Assembly (NCBI GenBank): GCA_023055425.1
Contig: JALGPY010000013.1
Coordinates: forward strand, 12,871,735 to 12,935,734
DNA from: Linanthus parryae
Lineage: Eukaryota; Streptophyta; Magnoliopsida; Ericales; Polemoniaceae
Reading direction: 5' to 3'
Length of the DNA stretch: 64,000 bases
A program made the translations under genes and the position numbers. Each line of letters starts with the position of its first letter. Position 1 is the stretch's first letter. Below the pieces are notes generated by a model that was not told the origin of the DNA, did not search any database, and worked only from the letters and a program-made list of their open reading frames with translations. Positions 45,101 to 58,664 of the stretch are shown one piece after another.

Positions 45101-45490
45101 ACTACCAAAAAAGGTAAGAAACGACGACCAATAACCATCGTTATTATAGAAAAATCCGCCGCTTCTGATTTTTACGACGGTAAGGTAACCGTCGCTTGGT
45201 ATAGTGTCGTTTATATACATACGACAGTATATAACCGTCGTTTATAATACAAAACGCCATTTTTTACCTTCCCGTCGTTAAATTATGTAAAATACGACAG
45301 TCAAGTTGATTTGCGACGGTTTACACCTGGCGGTCGTTTTTCTGTTTTTACGACAGTTGAATGTCCGTTGTATATGCTTTTTAAATACGACGCTTAATTT
45401 GTACTGTCGTAATAGGATCAATTGCCGACGATTTCTTCAGCGTCGTAATGAGATCAAATACAGACATTGATGACCGTCGTTTTGTAAGAA
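45101..45490. repeat. Subterminal repeat zone of CACTA element G
   Basis: The motif ACGACGGT / ACCGTCGT and one-mismatch forms (ACGACAGT, GCGACGGT, ACCATCGT) recur on both strands about fifteen to twenty times in 390 bp. Such repeats are the TNPA-binding zone in En/Spm-type elements. The copies point both ways, several close together as inverted pairs (GACAGTATATAACCGTCGTT). Confidence 0.85.
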
Positions 45491-46386
45491 TCCTGCCATA
45501 ATCCTTCATTGCCCAGGAGGACCTCTCGCGCCATTACCAAACATCAATATCGAAACGACACTAAAGAAATACTCAAAAATCTTACAAAAAAACAATCATT
45601 TTTCTCCCAAAAAAGTTATTAATTAACAACTGCAAATAACAAGACTTCTATGAAATCGCCCAAAAAAATCATAATCACAAATACTGAGTCAAAATGAGCC
45701 AAAATCATAATCGTTTTTAGTTCATTACTTAAGCTAGATTTTTGAAAAATAGCAAAACCATAATCACAACTACCATATTCACAACTAAGTCACAAAATTA
45801 AATAAAAGCCTAAGCACTGATTATCTTCACCACCGATTAAAGTACCCGAGCACTGAAGCTCTTGATGATCATATCCACTTCACTAGCTACTTGAGCAGCT
45901 TAACCTGCATATATATAACAAAACAAACATTTTTTTTACATTCATCTAATAATAGTATTGTCAAACTACAGAAGATAAATATAAGATGCATACCCATTTA
46001 GTTGGCCATGCAACGCACTGCCCTGAAGCACTTTGTATATCATCCCCACTTGGAATTTTTTGACACAACTTGATTTTTTTCTGGATGTATTTTTCGATTC
46101 GAACCTCTACATAAGTTTTTCCCAACCGAAAGTTGTGCACTGTAGTAGATGGATTAGTAGAAACTATGACACCGTGTGCTACTGCAAAACGTGGCTCTGA
46201 TTTTGACAAGATCTCAACCTTCGACCCAACCTACACCGAAAAAGAATCAGTAAAATGAGTACAATTGTCTTTCAATTCTCACATGTAAACACCTATAGCA
46301 TTACCAAAATTCAATATTATTCATACCAAAATGAACACTTGTGATAAACCACACATAAAGCACAATTTATTATTCATACCAAAAGT

Positions 46387-46508
<122 letters not shown>

Positions 46509-46699
46509 GGAAACACATTGAAATGCAACACGTTGTCTATAAACCTAAAATGCCTCATGATAAGTTTCTTCAGGCTTATTTGTGTCCGTGTTGTCTGCTT
46601 TCAAGCCCATAAAACCCTTTATTGTTTTAATTCAACAAACATATAACAACAAATAGTACCTCAGAAGCAGGATCAACAGCCAACATAAGACAGTGACTC

Positions 46700-46702
<3 letters not shown>

Positions 46703-46730
<28 letters not shown>
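46703..46730. repeat. (AT)n microsatellite, 14 units
   Basis: A simple AT tract in the same intron-like region as the AAT tract. Confidence 0.95.
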
Positions 46731-49223
46731 TGCATCTAAATATCACATGTTCATATTATATATGTAACTAGCAGGCAGCGGAGACAAAAAAACTTAAAGC
46801 ATATAAAAAGCTGTTGGATGCATAATCAAAATGATGTATACTAGTTTAGATAAGTCACCTGAATAAACTGACGTTTCTCGAGCTGAAGATGTCACATTAT
46901 TCTGATCATAAAGTGGTGTAGCAAAGTAGGTGGAGCAGCAGCCCTGGTTATCGGATTGAGAAACAGTGATGGAGCGGTAAATTGTGTAGCATGAAGTTGC
47001 GAAACAGCTGAGGGTTAAGGATCAACATGTGAAGGAGCGGTAAATGCTGGAGCAGAAGATGGAGGAGGAATTATTGAGTTGTCACTTTAACCTCTACCAA
47101 AAACGGAGCCAAATAATTCCCTCATCAGTGTCATGTCAGTTGGTGTTAGTTCTCATTTGCTCCTCTACTGGGAAGTGAAGCAACAAATCCCATCATAGAT
47201 GTCATCTGACCTTCCACTGCTTTCAATCTATCCTGAGTTTCTTGAGTAGCTGACCGCATTTCTGCCAACTCCGACTACAAACGAGCAACGTGTTGCGGAA
47301 TGTTTGGAGTTACTGGGTCCAAAAACTTTAGTGGGACATAATTCACTACCCAAACATTTGACACGGCCATGTCTATCTGGCCCTAAAACGTCAGTGAATA
47401 CTTGCTCACGATACTCAGGAGTCTGTTCCTCTTGTGGTGTAGAATCAAGTTTTCCTTTGATTTCTGCCTACAAAATAAATAAGCGAATATGATTTTATGT
47501 ACCAAAAACACATGCATCTAGAGACAAATTAAATGCAGTTTTATATAATTTCATACTAGAGATTCAGAATCTCCTCCTCTTGTCACAATGTAGATTTCGC
47601 AGCGGTCATTTGTTCTTCCAGCCTTATCCAACCGTATAAGGATAACATATACAATGGATTATATATTTTGATGAGTAAAAAAATAATCAAACAGGACAGA
47701 TTGCAAAAGCATTATACCTTATCCCGGATCCGTGGAAAGCTTCTCCTTCCACTTTTAGGAGGATCAGTAATGTGAGCCCTGTTCACGCTATTTTGTAGAC
47801 TTTGTGCCTTAAAAAATTTACAAATTTAGTCATAACCTACCCCAAATTAACGTCAACCAATAAGTACTAACAATAGTAGCTTAACAAAAGACATGGACGT
47901 GCCCCTATCTCTGATTTTCCCCAATGATCCACCATATCCTTCCAGTGGTCTGGTCTAACTCTGGGGGGACAATTTGCCAACCTCTCCTCATCGGTATCAT
48001 ATTTATAGTAATACTTTATCTTTAGAGTGGCCTTCAAATCTTTCCATATCCTACCAATATTTGCCAACACAAGCTCTTTCGATTCATCGCTCAAACCTTA
48101 GACGTGAAAATGAAACCATGCATGTAATAAAATTAACATGTCATAATAAAGTAGATGTAAAATGGTTAAATTACATTATACCTTTATTGTCTTCCAGGAT
48201 TTCTCCTTTTGTTCGTCCAAACTTTTGTCTCTCCAAGGCTTCTTTGTCAAAGTAAACTGTGATCCATCCTTGGCCATTACTCCCAATTGACTTCCAAGAA
48301 TTGTAGACTTTTCGCAACAAGGCTGATTCAACTCATTCACTTCAACAATCAAATTAGCCGTCCCAGTTTTCCCTCCGCTCAGTGGTTGAGCATCTGATCT
48401 TTTCCTCTTGCGAGTGTTGGATGAAGAACTTAAAAATTAGCATAGAAGATTACAAGTAAACTGGGGTGAAATGTGAAATAAGTAAGACATAGACAAGCAG
48501 CCACATGTGAGGAATCGCAACGAGGACAATGCCATTTTATATTCAGGATCCAAGAAGTACGAATACTTAATGTAGGTTGTATCAGCAAAATTGCACTGAG
48601 CTAGGGAAATACCAATGCCTAGTTTACTGGTTTCACATATGTTTGTTGATACTCTGGCTTATCTTTTTTTTTCTCTCAAGTTATCATTCCTATTAAATAG
48701 TCCGATTACTGTAAACATACCGCTGAAAAGAACACAATTTGGACGAATTCTTTAATTTGTAGCTACCTGTGAAGCTCTCATGTGGTGATGGTGTGGCATG
48801 TTCGTCATGAGAAGGAGCTGAATCATTTGAAGTTTCTGCATGAAGTATTGGATCAGAATTAGAAGGAGTGTGGGTGTGTTTAGACCTCGGCATAGAAAAA
48901 GGTGCTTGCTGATTACGTCGCAGAGATGTTGTTGTAGTTATTTGGCGCGATTTATATGTATGATTCACCATTGCAACCTATATAAATAAGAAAATAAAAT
49001 TGTCAGTTCATTTAAATGAATTATGATAAAGTATCAGTAGAAGAGTGTTTGAGAATGATGATATAGCTACATAAACAACCAATTGTAAGAAACAAATAGA
49101 ACTAGTCTCCAACTAAAAATAGTATATTTTCCAACATAAACAACTAAATATAAACTACTGCAGTTCTCTAATACATATCCGAACTAAAATCTATTCGATG
49201 TGGCCAACATGTATCAAAATTAA

Positions 49224-52200
49224 CTATCTCCACTCATTTCCGCCATCACCATCATCACCCTCGTCATCATCTTCATCATCGTCTCCAACATCGTCGACAA
49301 CACTAACCTCATAGTTGTCTTCACTCTCATCATCGTCGTATTCGGTATCTTCATCATCATTTGCATCATCACCATCATCATCCGCAACAATAGAATCAGT
49401 CCCATCATCAACAATCATAATTGCAGGAGCATCTGTTCTAACACGTCCATCCCCACCATTGTTTGTTTCCTCTGTAGAATTCAGCTCTTGAAACCCATAA
49501 GGCTCTGCTTGAGGACATGTCGCCAATGTCGACTTGTTAAAAGCGCCTCGAGCTTTCATTGTCACAGCTACACTCCAGTCTGGATCAATGGGATCTGGGA
49601 CATACCACACTTGTTCTGCTTGAGACGCAAATATAAATGGTTCATCAGATACAAGATTTCCTTGGTAAAGGGAGATGCTTAAAATTGACAATTGTGAAGT
49701 TGAACTTATCCACTTTCTGACCAAGTGTCGAATTCACCCAATCGCATGTAAATAAATAAAACTTCACATCTATTGAGTAGCGCAGCTCTATGACATCTCT
49801 TAATATTCCACAGTAAGGCACCGGTCCAGTTACTGGTCTTTTATTTAATAGTGGAGTAACTCGCTGTATCCGCTCTTAATGTTAACCCGGTGTTTTAACT
49901 TTTCTTGTTGCACCGTACGATACAATATGGAACTTGAAGCCGTTAATTGTATACCCTTTTTTGTATCTTATCAAATACATGCTAGGTCCTCCACTTAAGA
50001 TTTTAACTTCCTCATGTATGATATTGTCACCGGCCCATTGCAAAACCTATATCGTGCAAAGGTTCAGTAAACGAGGGTTTAAATAATATGTAGAACATAT
50101 AGGCGTTGACTTACACAATTTTTAAGTCATACCGGAAACTCCTCATTATGTTTTTTGTCTATAGCATGAGGAGCTAATTTGCGAGTATTTGTTTTGTGAA
50201 GGTGTCGAACGTGAATCTTGAAATAATATTAGACATTAAATATGGATACCTTATACGTATGGAAATTATAATTACAATACGGGTTAAAATATGCACCCAC
50301 TCGCGAAATGGATCAATGGACGAAGTGTTGGCTAAGACGTATCTATGAGCTTGCTGCAACTCAATCTATGACAGGATGAACATAATTTGTTTTCCATTTC
50401 CACCATCTATATATCTTGCAGGTCGGTTCAGTTTTGTTTCAACATCCTCGTCCAAGTAGCGGCTGCAAATGTTAAGCATTATTCTGCCAAATACCCTTCA
50501 GCTATAGATCTTTCTGTGTAATTTCTTTGCCGCACATATTGTTTAAGCGTAATTAAATACCTAGTTGAAAAAAAAAACATAAATTCATAAAAATATCCAC
50601 AAACAGCGCACATAATATATTATTAAATGTGTACGCACCTCTCAACATCATACATCCATCTTGTCCAAACTGGCCCTGCAACACTAGCTTCCTCGGCCAA
50701 ATGAATGGGAAAATGTGCCATTATATCAAAGAGGGGGGGGGGGGGGAACATTTTTTGAATTTCACAAAGTGTTACTTTGATATGCCATTGGATCTGTGCA
50801 ATATAAGATTGATGCAACTCCTTCTCACATAGTCTCCTGAAGTAGTTGCACAAATCCATCAAATCTTAGCAGCATTTGGCGGCGAAGTTTTACGGATAGC
50901 CACTGATAAAATTTATTGCATCAACACATGAAAATCGTGGCTCTTTAATCCGAAAATTGTTTTCTCATTTACCTTCACACGTCTAGAGAGGTTAGACGAA
51001 TAATTTTCAGACACTTTAACACTCTTTAGCATGTAATCTTTTCATCATTAGTCATCATAAACGCTGCTGGTGGCAACTCGAATCTGCCATTACCACGCAG
51101 TACAGGGTGTTGGGACTTGCGAATACCCATAGATTTGATATCTTAGTGGGACTTGAGGCCATCCTTACTTTTCCCTTAAACATCCCACAAAGTATGAAAA
51201 ATACTTTCACATATGTTTTTCTCAATGTGCATGACATCGAGATTATGACGTATTAAGTGACACTCCAATAAGGCAGCTCAAAAAATATGCTCTTCTTCTT
51301 CTAGGTGTAAGTGGGTTTCGTTGCCGGCGTATTTGGGCTAATGGCCGACCTCTTTCGTTTATGTGTTTCACCTTGCTTTCCAAATTTATTTTCAATGTGT
51401 TCGACTTGTATAAAAAGTTCGTCACCAAACAACAAAGTTGGACTCGGTTTACTTTCTCTTTTGTCATAAAAGTTGGTAGCATCTATCTGGAACTTGTGAT
51501 TTGTATCTAAGAATCTACGATTCCCTGCATAACAGAACTTCTTACAGTGTGTAAGCCATACAGAATGGGTATCTTTATTGCAATTTGGACACGCAAACTC
51601 GCCCCTGGTGCTCCAACCATCAGACGCTAAACTGAGCCTTATATTTTGACTCTCTGCAGCGACGTTTGGACGTCGCTCATCCAATGATTTCCAAGATGGA
51701 GTGTCAGCAGGGTGTCTCATTACACCATCATCTACTTTTTCTTCTGAATGCCATTTCATTAAATAAGTTGTTTTTGAAGACATAAACAACCTTCTAAGCC
51801 TTGGCTTTAAAGGGAAGTAACGCATTTTCTTGATAGCCTTGTATTTCCTCTTGGTATTACCCTCATCATCATCTTCCTCGATGTATTCATATCGATCTTC
51901 ACCACAAACATCACAAGCCTCTAGTCTTTCCTTTTCCTTCCAAAACAACATGCAATTGTTAAGACATGCATCAATCTTTTTGTAATTGAAACCTAATGAC
52001 ATGAAAAACCTTTTTGCTTTGTAGTACGACTTCGGCAATGTCTCGCTCATTGGAAATGCAACTTTTAACAACTTCAACAACTCATTGAACGACTTGTCAC
52101 TCCAACCATATAAAACTTCTAATACAATAACCTCACGGTAAACGATAGAGTTGAGAACTTCTTGCAACCCGGATAGAACTCTTTCTTTGCATCATCTAAC

Positions 52201-52592
52201 AATATGTAAAAGTCTGAAGTATCTGTATCCATGTCTTCCGTTCCACCCCCATCATCCATATCTTCATGACCAAATACATCGGTTAGCATATTAATCATTC
52301 CATCATCAAATTGGCTATCCCTGATTCCATTATTATCTTCTCTGGTACCACTAGAGGCTGACTCTCCATGCCTTGTCCAAATTTCATAATTGGTGTCAAA
52401 CCCATTCTGAAGGAGATGATCCAGTACCTCGAGTCTCTTATGATAATATCGGTTGATGCACTTCGTACATGGACATTGTATAACACCCAAACCATTATTG
52501 TTGGAGAATGAAAAATCTAAAAATGACCCACACCCAACCAGAAATTGCATAGACGACTTTGCACTCGAATGAATCCAACTTTTATCCATCAT
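49224..52592 (-). pseudogene. CACTA transposase gene (TNPD/TNP2 type), internally deleted
   Basis: From ATG 52592 (MDKSWIHSSAKSS) the transposase-associated N-terminal domain reads CPCTKCINRYYHKRLEVLDH. TNP2 sequence follows (YGWSDKSFNELLKLLKVAFP, YYKAKRFFMSLGFNYKKIDAC, CDVCGEDRY). At about 51625 SLASDG is joined to WSTRGEFACPNCN; full-length relatives have a long catalytic segment between these, so the core is deleted. Then come FFELPYW, a DUF4218-type region (50862-50623, LHQSYIAQ, PPPPLFDIMAHFPIHLAEEA) with a 14-base G run, and a DUF4216-type end (AEQVWYVPDPIDPDWSVAV) with a 50-residue acidic tail. Several stops and shifts lie between. It is not functional as it stands. Confidence 0.85.
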
Positions 52593-52860
52593 ATGTGTCC
52601 CGGGAAGAGGAAAAACAATATGGAGAAAACTATATGTTTAATCATAGAGATAAATTTGTGACCAAATGAGCATAGCTGACTACTGTAGAACCAAGCGTAA
52701 TTATTATAAAAAATGAACAAGCAATGACATTGTACACAGATATATGATAATTATACAAATCTGAACAAACATGAGGAGGGTCACTATACCCAACTTACAA
52801 GAATATTCACAAACATGTCTCTTTTTTATGGTTTCTTATTGATTCTGAATTCAATCTCAT

Positions 52861-54848
52861 TGTTAATGACTTAGAATTGCGTGTCTTAGTATGTTAATGA
52901 ACTCTTCATAACTTGCTAATATGTGTAATTTCTCTATTTTATCTCCTTTCTAGACTTATGCTTGTTTTCGTAGTTTTGATTGTTTTTATCTTGTTTTGTA
53001 GGTAAAGACGTGTTTGGAATACTAGAGGCTAGCTTGGGAGAGCTTAAATGATGGAGTAAAGAGAGTTGGAGGGATAAGAGACGTGAAGAAGGAATTGGAA
53101 ACGCTTGATTTGAAGATTCAAGAAGCTAATTTGAAAGAAAAAGTAAATAAAGAGACCAAGTTTGAAGATAAAGCAAGTCAAAAGAACCAAAAGTAAAGGT
53201 TAAAGTTACTTTCAAGGGCCAAAGAATGAAAAATTCATCATTTTGGGGAGAAACAAAATTTTCCAAAATTAAGAGGGTCCTAATGAAGAGGATCTAGCAT
53301 CTAGGGGAATACTATGGGTCAAATTGGAAGCCCTAAGTAAATGAGGGACCAAAGCGCAAAGTAGAAGAGTCATCTTCTTCTTCAATCCCGTCCAAAATGA
53401 ACCCTCCACCATGAAAGTTCCATAGAAACTTCGCTTGAGCTCCAAATTATCCAATATCGGTCCCAAATTGACCCCTAAACAACCCTCTATGATCCCCACC
53501 TCTTCTAGACCTCCTTAAACACCCAATACAACCCCGAAATCACCCAAACCCGAAACCCACATAAACCCACTTCATAGCCACGGTTTAACCTCCAATTACC
53601 CCTTCCATACTCCACCAAATCGACTTAAATCAAGCCCAAAACACTCCTTAAACCATTATATACCTATTTGAACCATCAGTTTGGCCAAAAACCCAATAAA
53701 TCGAAAGCCCCAAGTTCTAGGGTTCATATGGACGAATTGGGCATTCAATGATGGAGATGTTAGAAGCTCAATTGAACGGTTATGATTGATCTTTGGAGGC
53801 TAAGGAACCTATTTCAAGCTTCATTTAAGCTGACAATTTGAGGATTTGTGGGCTATCTCTTTTTGCTCCCCTCTTGAAGGAGGCCGAAAATTTACTTTCT
53901 CTCTCTATCCCTCTCGGTTTTGGCCGATTTTTGAGTTGTTCTAGTGTCTCTAAGCCTTGAGTAGGAGCCAAGAACAACCAAGGAGGAAGAGAGAACGAAG
54001 TTGAGCCAATTTTCATTTTTCTTCATTGATACTCATAGGGGTTCTTCATTGTTCTTAGCTCGTTCTTCATTTTTTTGGGTTACTTGGCTACTTTTTGTTA
54101 TATTGAAGAATAGCTTGTGTATTCATGAGTTGGAACTTGAATTGAATGAAAATGTTCATGAATATGCTTGATATCTCTTGTGTTTCTCTCTTAGACATGA
54201 GTAGATAAGTTTGTTGTTGGTTGAAGTTGATGAATCTAGGTGTGTTGGGTGTGGATTCAGTTGTTGAATCAATGAGTTGAGAAGTTCCTCTTGTGATTCA
54301 TGTGTGAACAAGTTTTGGAATATAAATCCGATTTGTAGCTTCGTCTTGTATGTGGATTCAAGATTGAATACACATCCTTGATTGTTGATACAACTTAGTT
54401 TAGGATTTCACTAGTGTTCTTCATGAATCACACTTGGATTTAACATTATAATCCACATATCTCCTTGGAAAAATCATTTGGGTGTTGGATTCATGCACAA
54501 CACACCTAGACGATTCAACCAAGACCAAATCTTCTCTCAATCCTACAAACTCTTTTTCAAGTTTTAGATTCTCTATAATCAATTAGTCGTTTGCTTAGTT
54601 TCTTTGAATTGTTCAACAAATATCCTTGCTCCATCAAGTTTCTCTTGCTGAATTTTGAAGCTTGGCTAGCTAAAAAGACTTTGAGGAATTTACTTTCATT
54701 GCACTAGTTAACTTTAGTTTAGTTAGTTGCTTAGTATATTTGTTAGTTTAGAGTGTTTCCTCTTTCCCAATCCTTGTGGAAATCGACCCCGTTCTTACTC
54801 GGGTGCTACTTAGAACGATATTCCTATACTTGGGAATTATCGCGAACA
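52861..54848 (+). repeat. Element H: 5' LTR, about 1.99 kb, left edge estimated
   Basis: The right end, ATCGCGAACA (54848), is fixed by the primer site six bases on. The end region (CGACCCCGTTCTTACTCGGG, ACTTGGGAATTATCGCGAACA) resembles the end of element D's LTR. The start is placed at TG in TGTTAATGACTTAG, and could be somewhat to the left. Confidence 0.6.
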
Positions 54849-54854
54849 AGTTTT

Positions 54855-54872
54855 TGGCGCCGTTGTCGGGGA
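54855..54872 (+). other. Primer binding site of element H (tRNA-Asp type)
   Basis: TGGCGCCGTTGTCGGGGA, matching the site of element D with small changes. Confidence 0.85.
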
Positions 54873-55099
54873 TTGGTGCTAAGAGGACTTACTCTTTAGT
54901 TACTTGCTGGTTTTACTTGTTTTTATTTTTTTTAGATACGCTTGAAGAAAATTCCGGCTTCATATTTTAGCTTTGGAACAAAAAAAAAGCAAAAAGTAAA
55001 AAATCACAAAAACATACTCTTAGTTTATGTTCATCTATTAGTGGTAGTATTAGCTTAGCCCCTTCCAAAGATTGAAGCTCTCTTAATAGCGTTGAAATC

Positions 55100-56047
55100 A
55101 TGGATGGAGATGATGGGCATAGTAGCAACAACGAATTGATGCCATTTCGTACACTTAGAGATTTGATGCATCCATCTAGGCAAATTTCGCCTTCTTGCTT
55201 TGTGGTTCCTTTGAATGAAAGAAATTTTGAAGTTAAACCAGGAACAATCCAAGTTTTGCCCAAGTATCATGGCCTAGAGGCCGAGAGTGCATACTCTCAT
55301 CTTAAATATTTTTGTGACATTGCCTCAACGGTTTTTTGTAATGGTGTTTCGAGCAACACTACCAAACTTAGGTTGTTTACTTTCTCTTTGAAAGATAAAG
55401 CCAAATCATGGCTTCACTCCTTGAGACATAGGACGATAGGCACTTGGGAAGAATTGGAGAAAGAATTTTTCAAGAAATTATTCCCCACTTACAAGACTAA
55501 TGCCATAAAAAGGCAAATTGTGAATTTTTGTGTCAAGGAGGGAGAGCCACTTCCCCAAACTTGGGAACGCTTCAAGGATCTCCTCATTGCTTGTCCTCAT
55601 CATGAATTTGAAACTTGGAGATTAATTAGCTCCTTTTATGAGGGTTTTCCATCCAACCACAAGCACACAATTGAGTCCATGAGTTGAGGTGATTTCTTTT
55701 CAAAAGGTGTAGATGAGGGGTGGGATTGTATAGATGAGATTTGTGAAAAAGTCTAATCTTGGGACATCAATGAGCCTTCAAAAGAAGTGTCTTCTAAGCC
55801 TAAAAGTAGCATGCATTACCTTAAGTCTAAGAATAAGGCATTGTACACTTTTTGTAGTGATTCACATGAGTTAAGCGATTGTCCCGACTTCCTAAGAGTC
55901 CAAGAGCTTATGGGTGAGCAAGTAAATGTGCTCATTCCAACAATTATGGGAAGTCATATGACAACTCGTCATACTCGGCCACATATAACTCCAATTGAAG
56001 AAATCACCCTAATTTCTTATGGAGACAAGGCAAAGATACCCAAATGA
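55100..56047 (+). pseudogene. Element H gag
   Basis: ATG 55100 (MDGDDGHSSNNEL). Gag core: KYHGLEAESAYSHLKYF, LRLFTFSLKDKAKSWLHSL, TIGTWEELEKEFFKKLFPTY, TWERFKDLLIACPHHEFETW, the Athila/Tat gag signature. A TGA at 55685-55687 ends this frame at residue 195, and a second stop follows near 55755. Then SDSHELSDCPDFLRVQE-like sequence appears in the 55787 frame, which ends at 56047. It is a broken capsid gene. Confidence 0.85.
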
Positions 56048-56112
56048 ACCCCTAAAGTTCTACCTATGTCCCTCTTAACAAGAGGAGTTTTGAAGAAAAT
56101 TTAGAGCAATTT

Positions 56113-57151
56113 ATGGCTAACCAAAACCAAACAAACCAAGAGTTGAGAAACTCCAACCAAGAGTTGAAAAACGCGTTGGCTAGGTTGGAGTCTACCATAA
56201 ACGCTCAAGAGAAGGGAAAATTCCCATCTCAACCTCAACAAAACCCAAGGGGCCAAAGCTTCGACCATGTGGAGCATGCTAAGGCCATCACTGTTTTGAG
56301 AAATGAGAAACTTGTTGACAATGGACTTCCAAGTGGGGAGTCCAATGAATATGAGGACGAAGAGTGTGAGAATAGTGGTGACCAAGAGAGAGCCTTTGAC
56401 TCGCAAGAGTCAAATAAAAGTCATGAAAAAGGGAAAAAAATGGTTGATAATGAAGAAATTAGGATTGTTCCACGTTTTCCCCAAAGGCTAGTGGCCTATA
56501 AGATTAAAGCAAGTCACCAAGACATCCTTGAGACATTTCAAAATGTCAAGATAAACATCCCTCTCTTGGATGCTATCAAGCAAATTCCGGCTTATGCCAA
56601 ATTTCTCAAGGATTTGTGCACTTTCAATAGAACACTTCAAGTGAGAAAGAAGGATTTTATCACCGAGCAAGTGAGCTCAATTCTCCAACCTAACCTCCCT
56701 CCTAAGTATAAAGATTCGGTTTCACCTACCATCACTTGCACAGTTGGAGAACATAAAATTCATAATTCTTTGTTAGATTTGGGTGCAAGTGTAAACCTTC
56801 TTCCATACTCGGTGTATGAGAAGTTGGGGTTGGGTGAGTTGAAACCCACAAAAGTAACTCTCCAATTGGCGGACAGGTCCACTGGAGTCCCTAGACACCT
56901 CTCCTTTGGTTAGTGGTACATCCTCTATTCTCATCATCTTAGGAAGACCATTTTTCGCTACATCAAATGCAATAATAAATTGTAGGAGTGGTATGATGAA
57001 TATTACATTTGGGAACATGAGGTTAGAGCTTAATATATTTAATGCATGTATTAACCCAAAATCACAAGATGATGATGATGTATGTGAAGTAAGTTGGGTT
57101 GAATCATGTGTTGAAGATGTTATACTCTTGCTGCACGTTCCAATGGAATAG
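56113..57151 (+). pseudogene. Element H protease region, internally deleted
   Basis: From 56113 a Gln/Asn-rich spacer leads to DILETFQNVKINIPLLDAIK, IPAYAKFLKDLC and the protease box NSLLDLGASVNLLPYSVYEK (D-L-G-A-S). After LQLADRS a short deletion and frameshift remove the segment before ILGRPFFATSNAIINCRSG, which is found in the next frame from 56906. The frame runs to 57151, before element I. Confidence 0.85.
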
Positions 57152-57217
57152 ATGAGACTATTTTGCAATATTTAGAATTTTTATGTGAAGAAAATAGCAT
57201 TTTCTCATCATTACTCA

Positions 57218-58650
57218 TGTAGGGTTTTGATTCATGGATCGCGCAACGGAAGCATAATCAAACAAATAACCATGCAAAACCCTCCAAGGATCACAAGTCT
57301 AGACGCATAACGATAGTAAAGGTAAGAAATCATAAACACACCTTTGGGTTCTCCTTGATGACTTCAAACGCGAATAATGTCACGTTCTCTATAGTTGATC
57401 CACGCCTAGAGTTGATCCTAGATCTCCCAAACTCCTTGGTTCTAGCCCGGATCAGGAAGAGGATGAAGGAATCACGCAAAACGAGACAAAAGAGGGGCTT
57501 CGGCCCTCTTTTTGGCCGACGGGGTGAGGGCGGCGGCAAGGGGGTCGGGTCGGCCTCCTTGTTGCTTGCTCTCTCTCCTTTTGTTCTCTCCCACTCTTGT
57601 TATGTTCACTAATGAGCATAAGTTATGAGGAAGGAAGGAAGGAGGGTCATTTATATAGTCCAACAACTCCTTGTTAACTACCTAAAGGACTTATTCTAGT
57701 CCAACTAGAATTCAATTTAGTCCCTTCCTTGCAAATTAGTCCCTACTAAGTTTGCAAGGTTTTGCAAAGTGATCCTTCTAATTAATTAATCCAATTAATT
57801 AATTCCCAAATCTAGTTCAACTCTATATAGCGTGTGACCCCATAGGTTCTATCTAGTTGGTAGCAACTATTTGCTAATATGGAGCGGTTTCTAGCAAAAC
57901 ATCCATTCTAGCCAACTAATAGAATAGTCATCTTGACAACCTTTGTACAAGTAATTGTCTCATCCCTTTGCCTCCATATCCGGATTGGACACGAGACATA
58001 CAAGTCACACTCGTATATCCAATCCATTGTTTCTCGATCTATGGGAATAGCCTTATTCGTGCAAATAACATCAATATCCTATATTGATTTATTCGAGTCT
58101 GGCCAGACATTCTATAAGCACTATCCCTCGAGTGGCCTAGGATATTTGCTCCCGTTATGTGGGAGGGGCAAATCCTCTATACATCCACTACGATCTCTAA
58201 GCTTGCTTCTCATTGTATCCAGTACACGCCTTTATAACTACCCAGTTACGGTGTAGCGTTTAACGCTACCAAGATCACAATGATCCACAACTAGAATATC
58301 TAGTGACTTCAAGTCTAAGGATGACAATACCATTGCACCGCGAGAAGCACTTGTGACTCAACATAACATGTATGTAGCCTTCTCGGAGATGGGTCAATCC
58401 AGTGCAACATTCCGTAATGCACACCTATGTGTTGGATCGTGATATCTCCATATCAATCCAACCCCATACTAGTCTATAGATGATTGTCCCATTAATCATT
58501 ATACTTGACTAGGGATATTTAAGATAAACAACACAATTGTAAATCTAAGGACTTCATTATATTAAATATCCAATAAATAATAAATGAATTTTTCTAGCCA
58601 CATACAAATTCATACTAAACTAGATTGCCTCTAGGGCATCTATTCCAACA
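57218..58650 (-). repeat. Element I: 3' LTR, 1433 bp
   Basis: On the minus strand it starts TGTTGGAATAGATGCCC at 58650 and ends ATCAAAACCCTACA at 57218. It shows overall similarity to F's 3' LTR. A polypurine tract, GCAAGTGGGAGAC (58651-58663), precedes it on that strand. Confidence 0.92.
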
Positions 58651-58664
58651 GTCTCCCACTTGCA

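Larger units (their letters stand above)
52861..57217 (+). mobile_element. Element H: Athila/Tat-type Ty3/gypsy fragment, interrupted by I
   Basis: 5' LTR, tRNA-Asp primer site, gag and a partial protease region on the plus strand. RT onward is absent because element I starts at 57218. The left edge (52861, TGTTAATGAC) is a best estimate: no second LTR is in the window to compare. H lies inside G. Confidence 0.75.
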
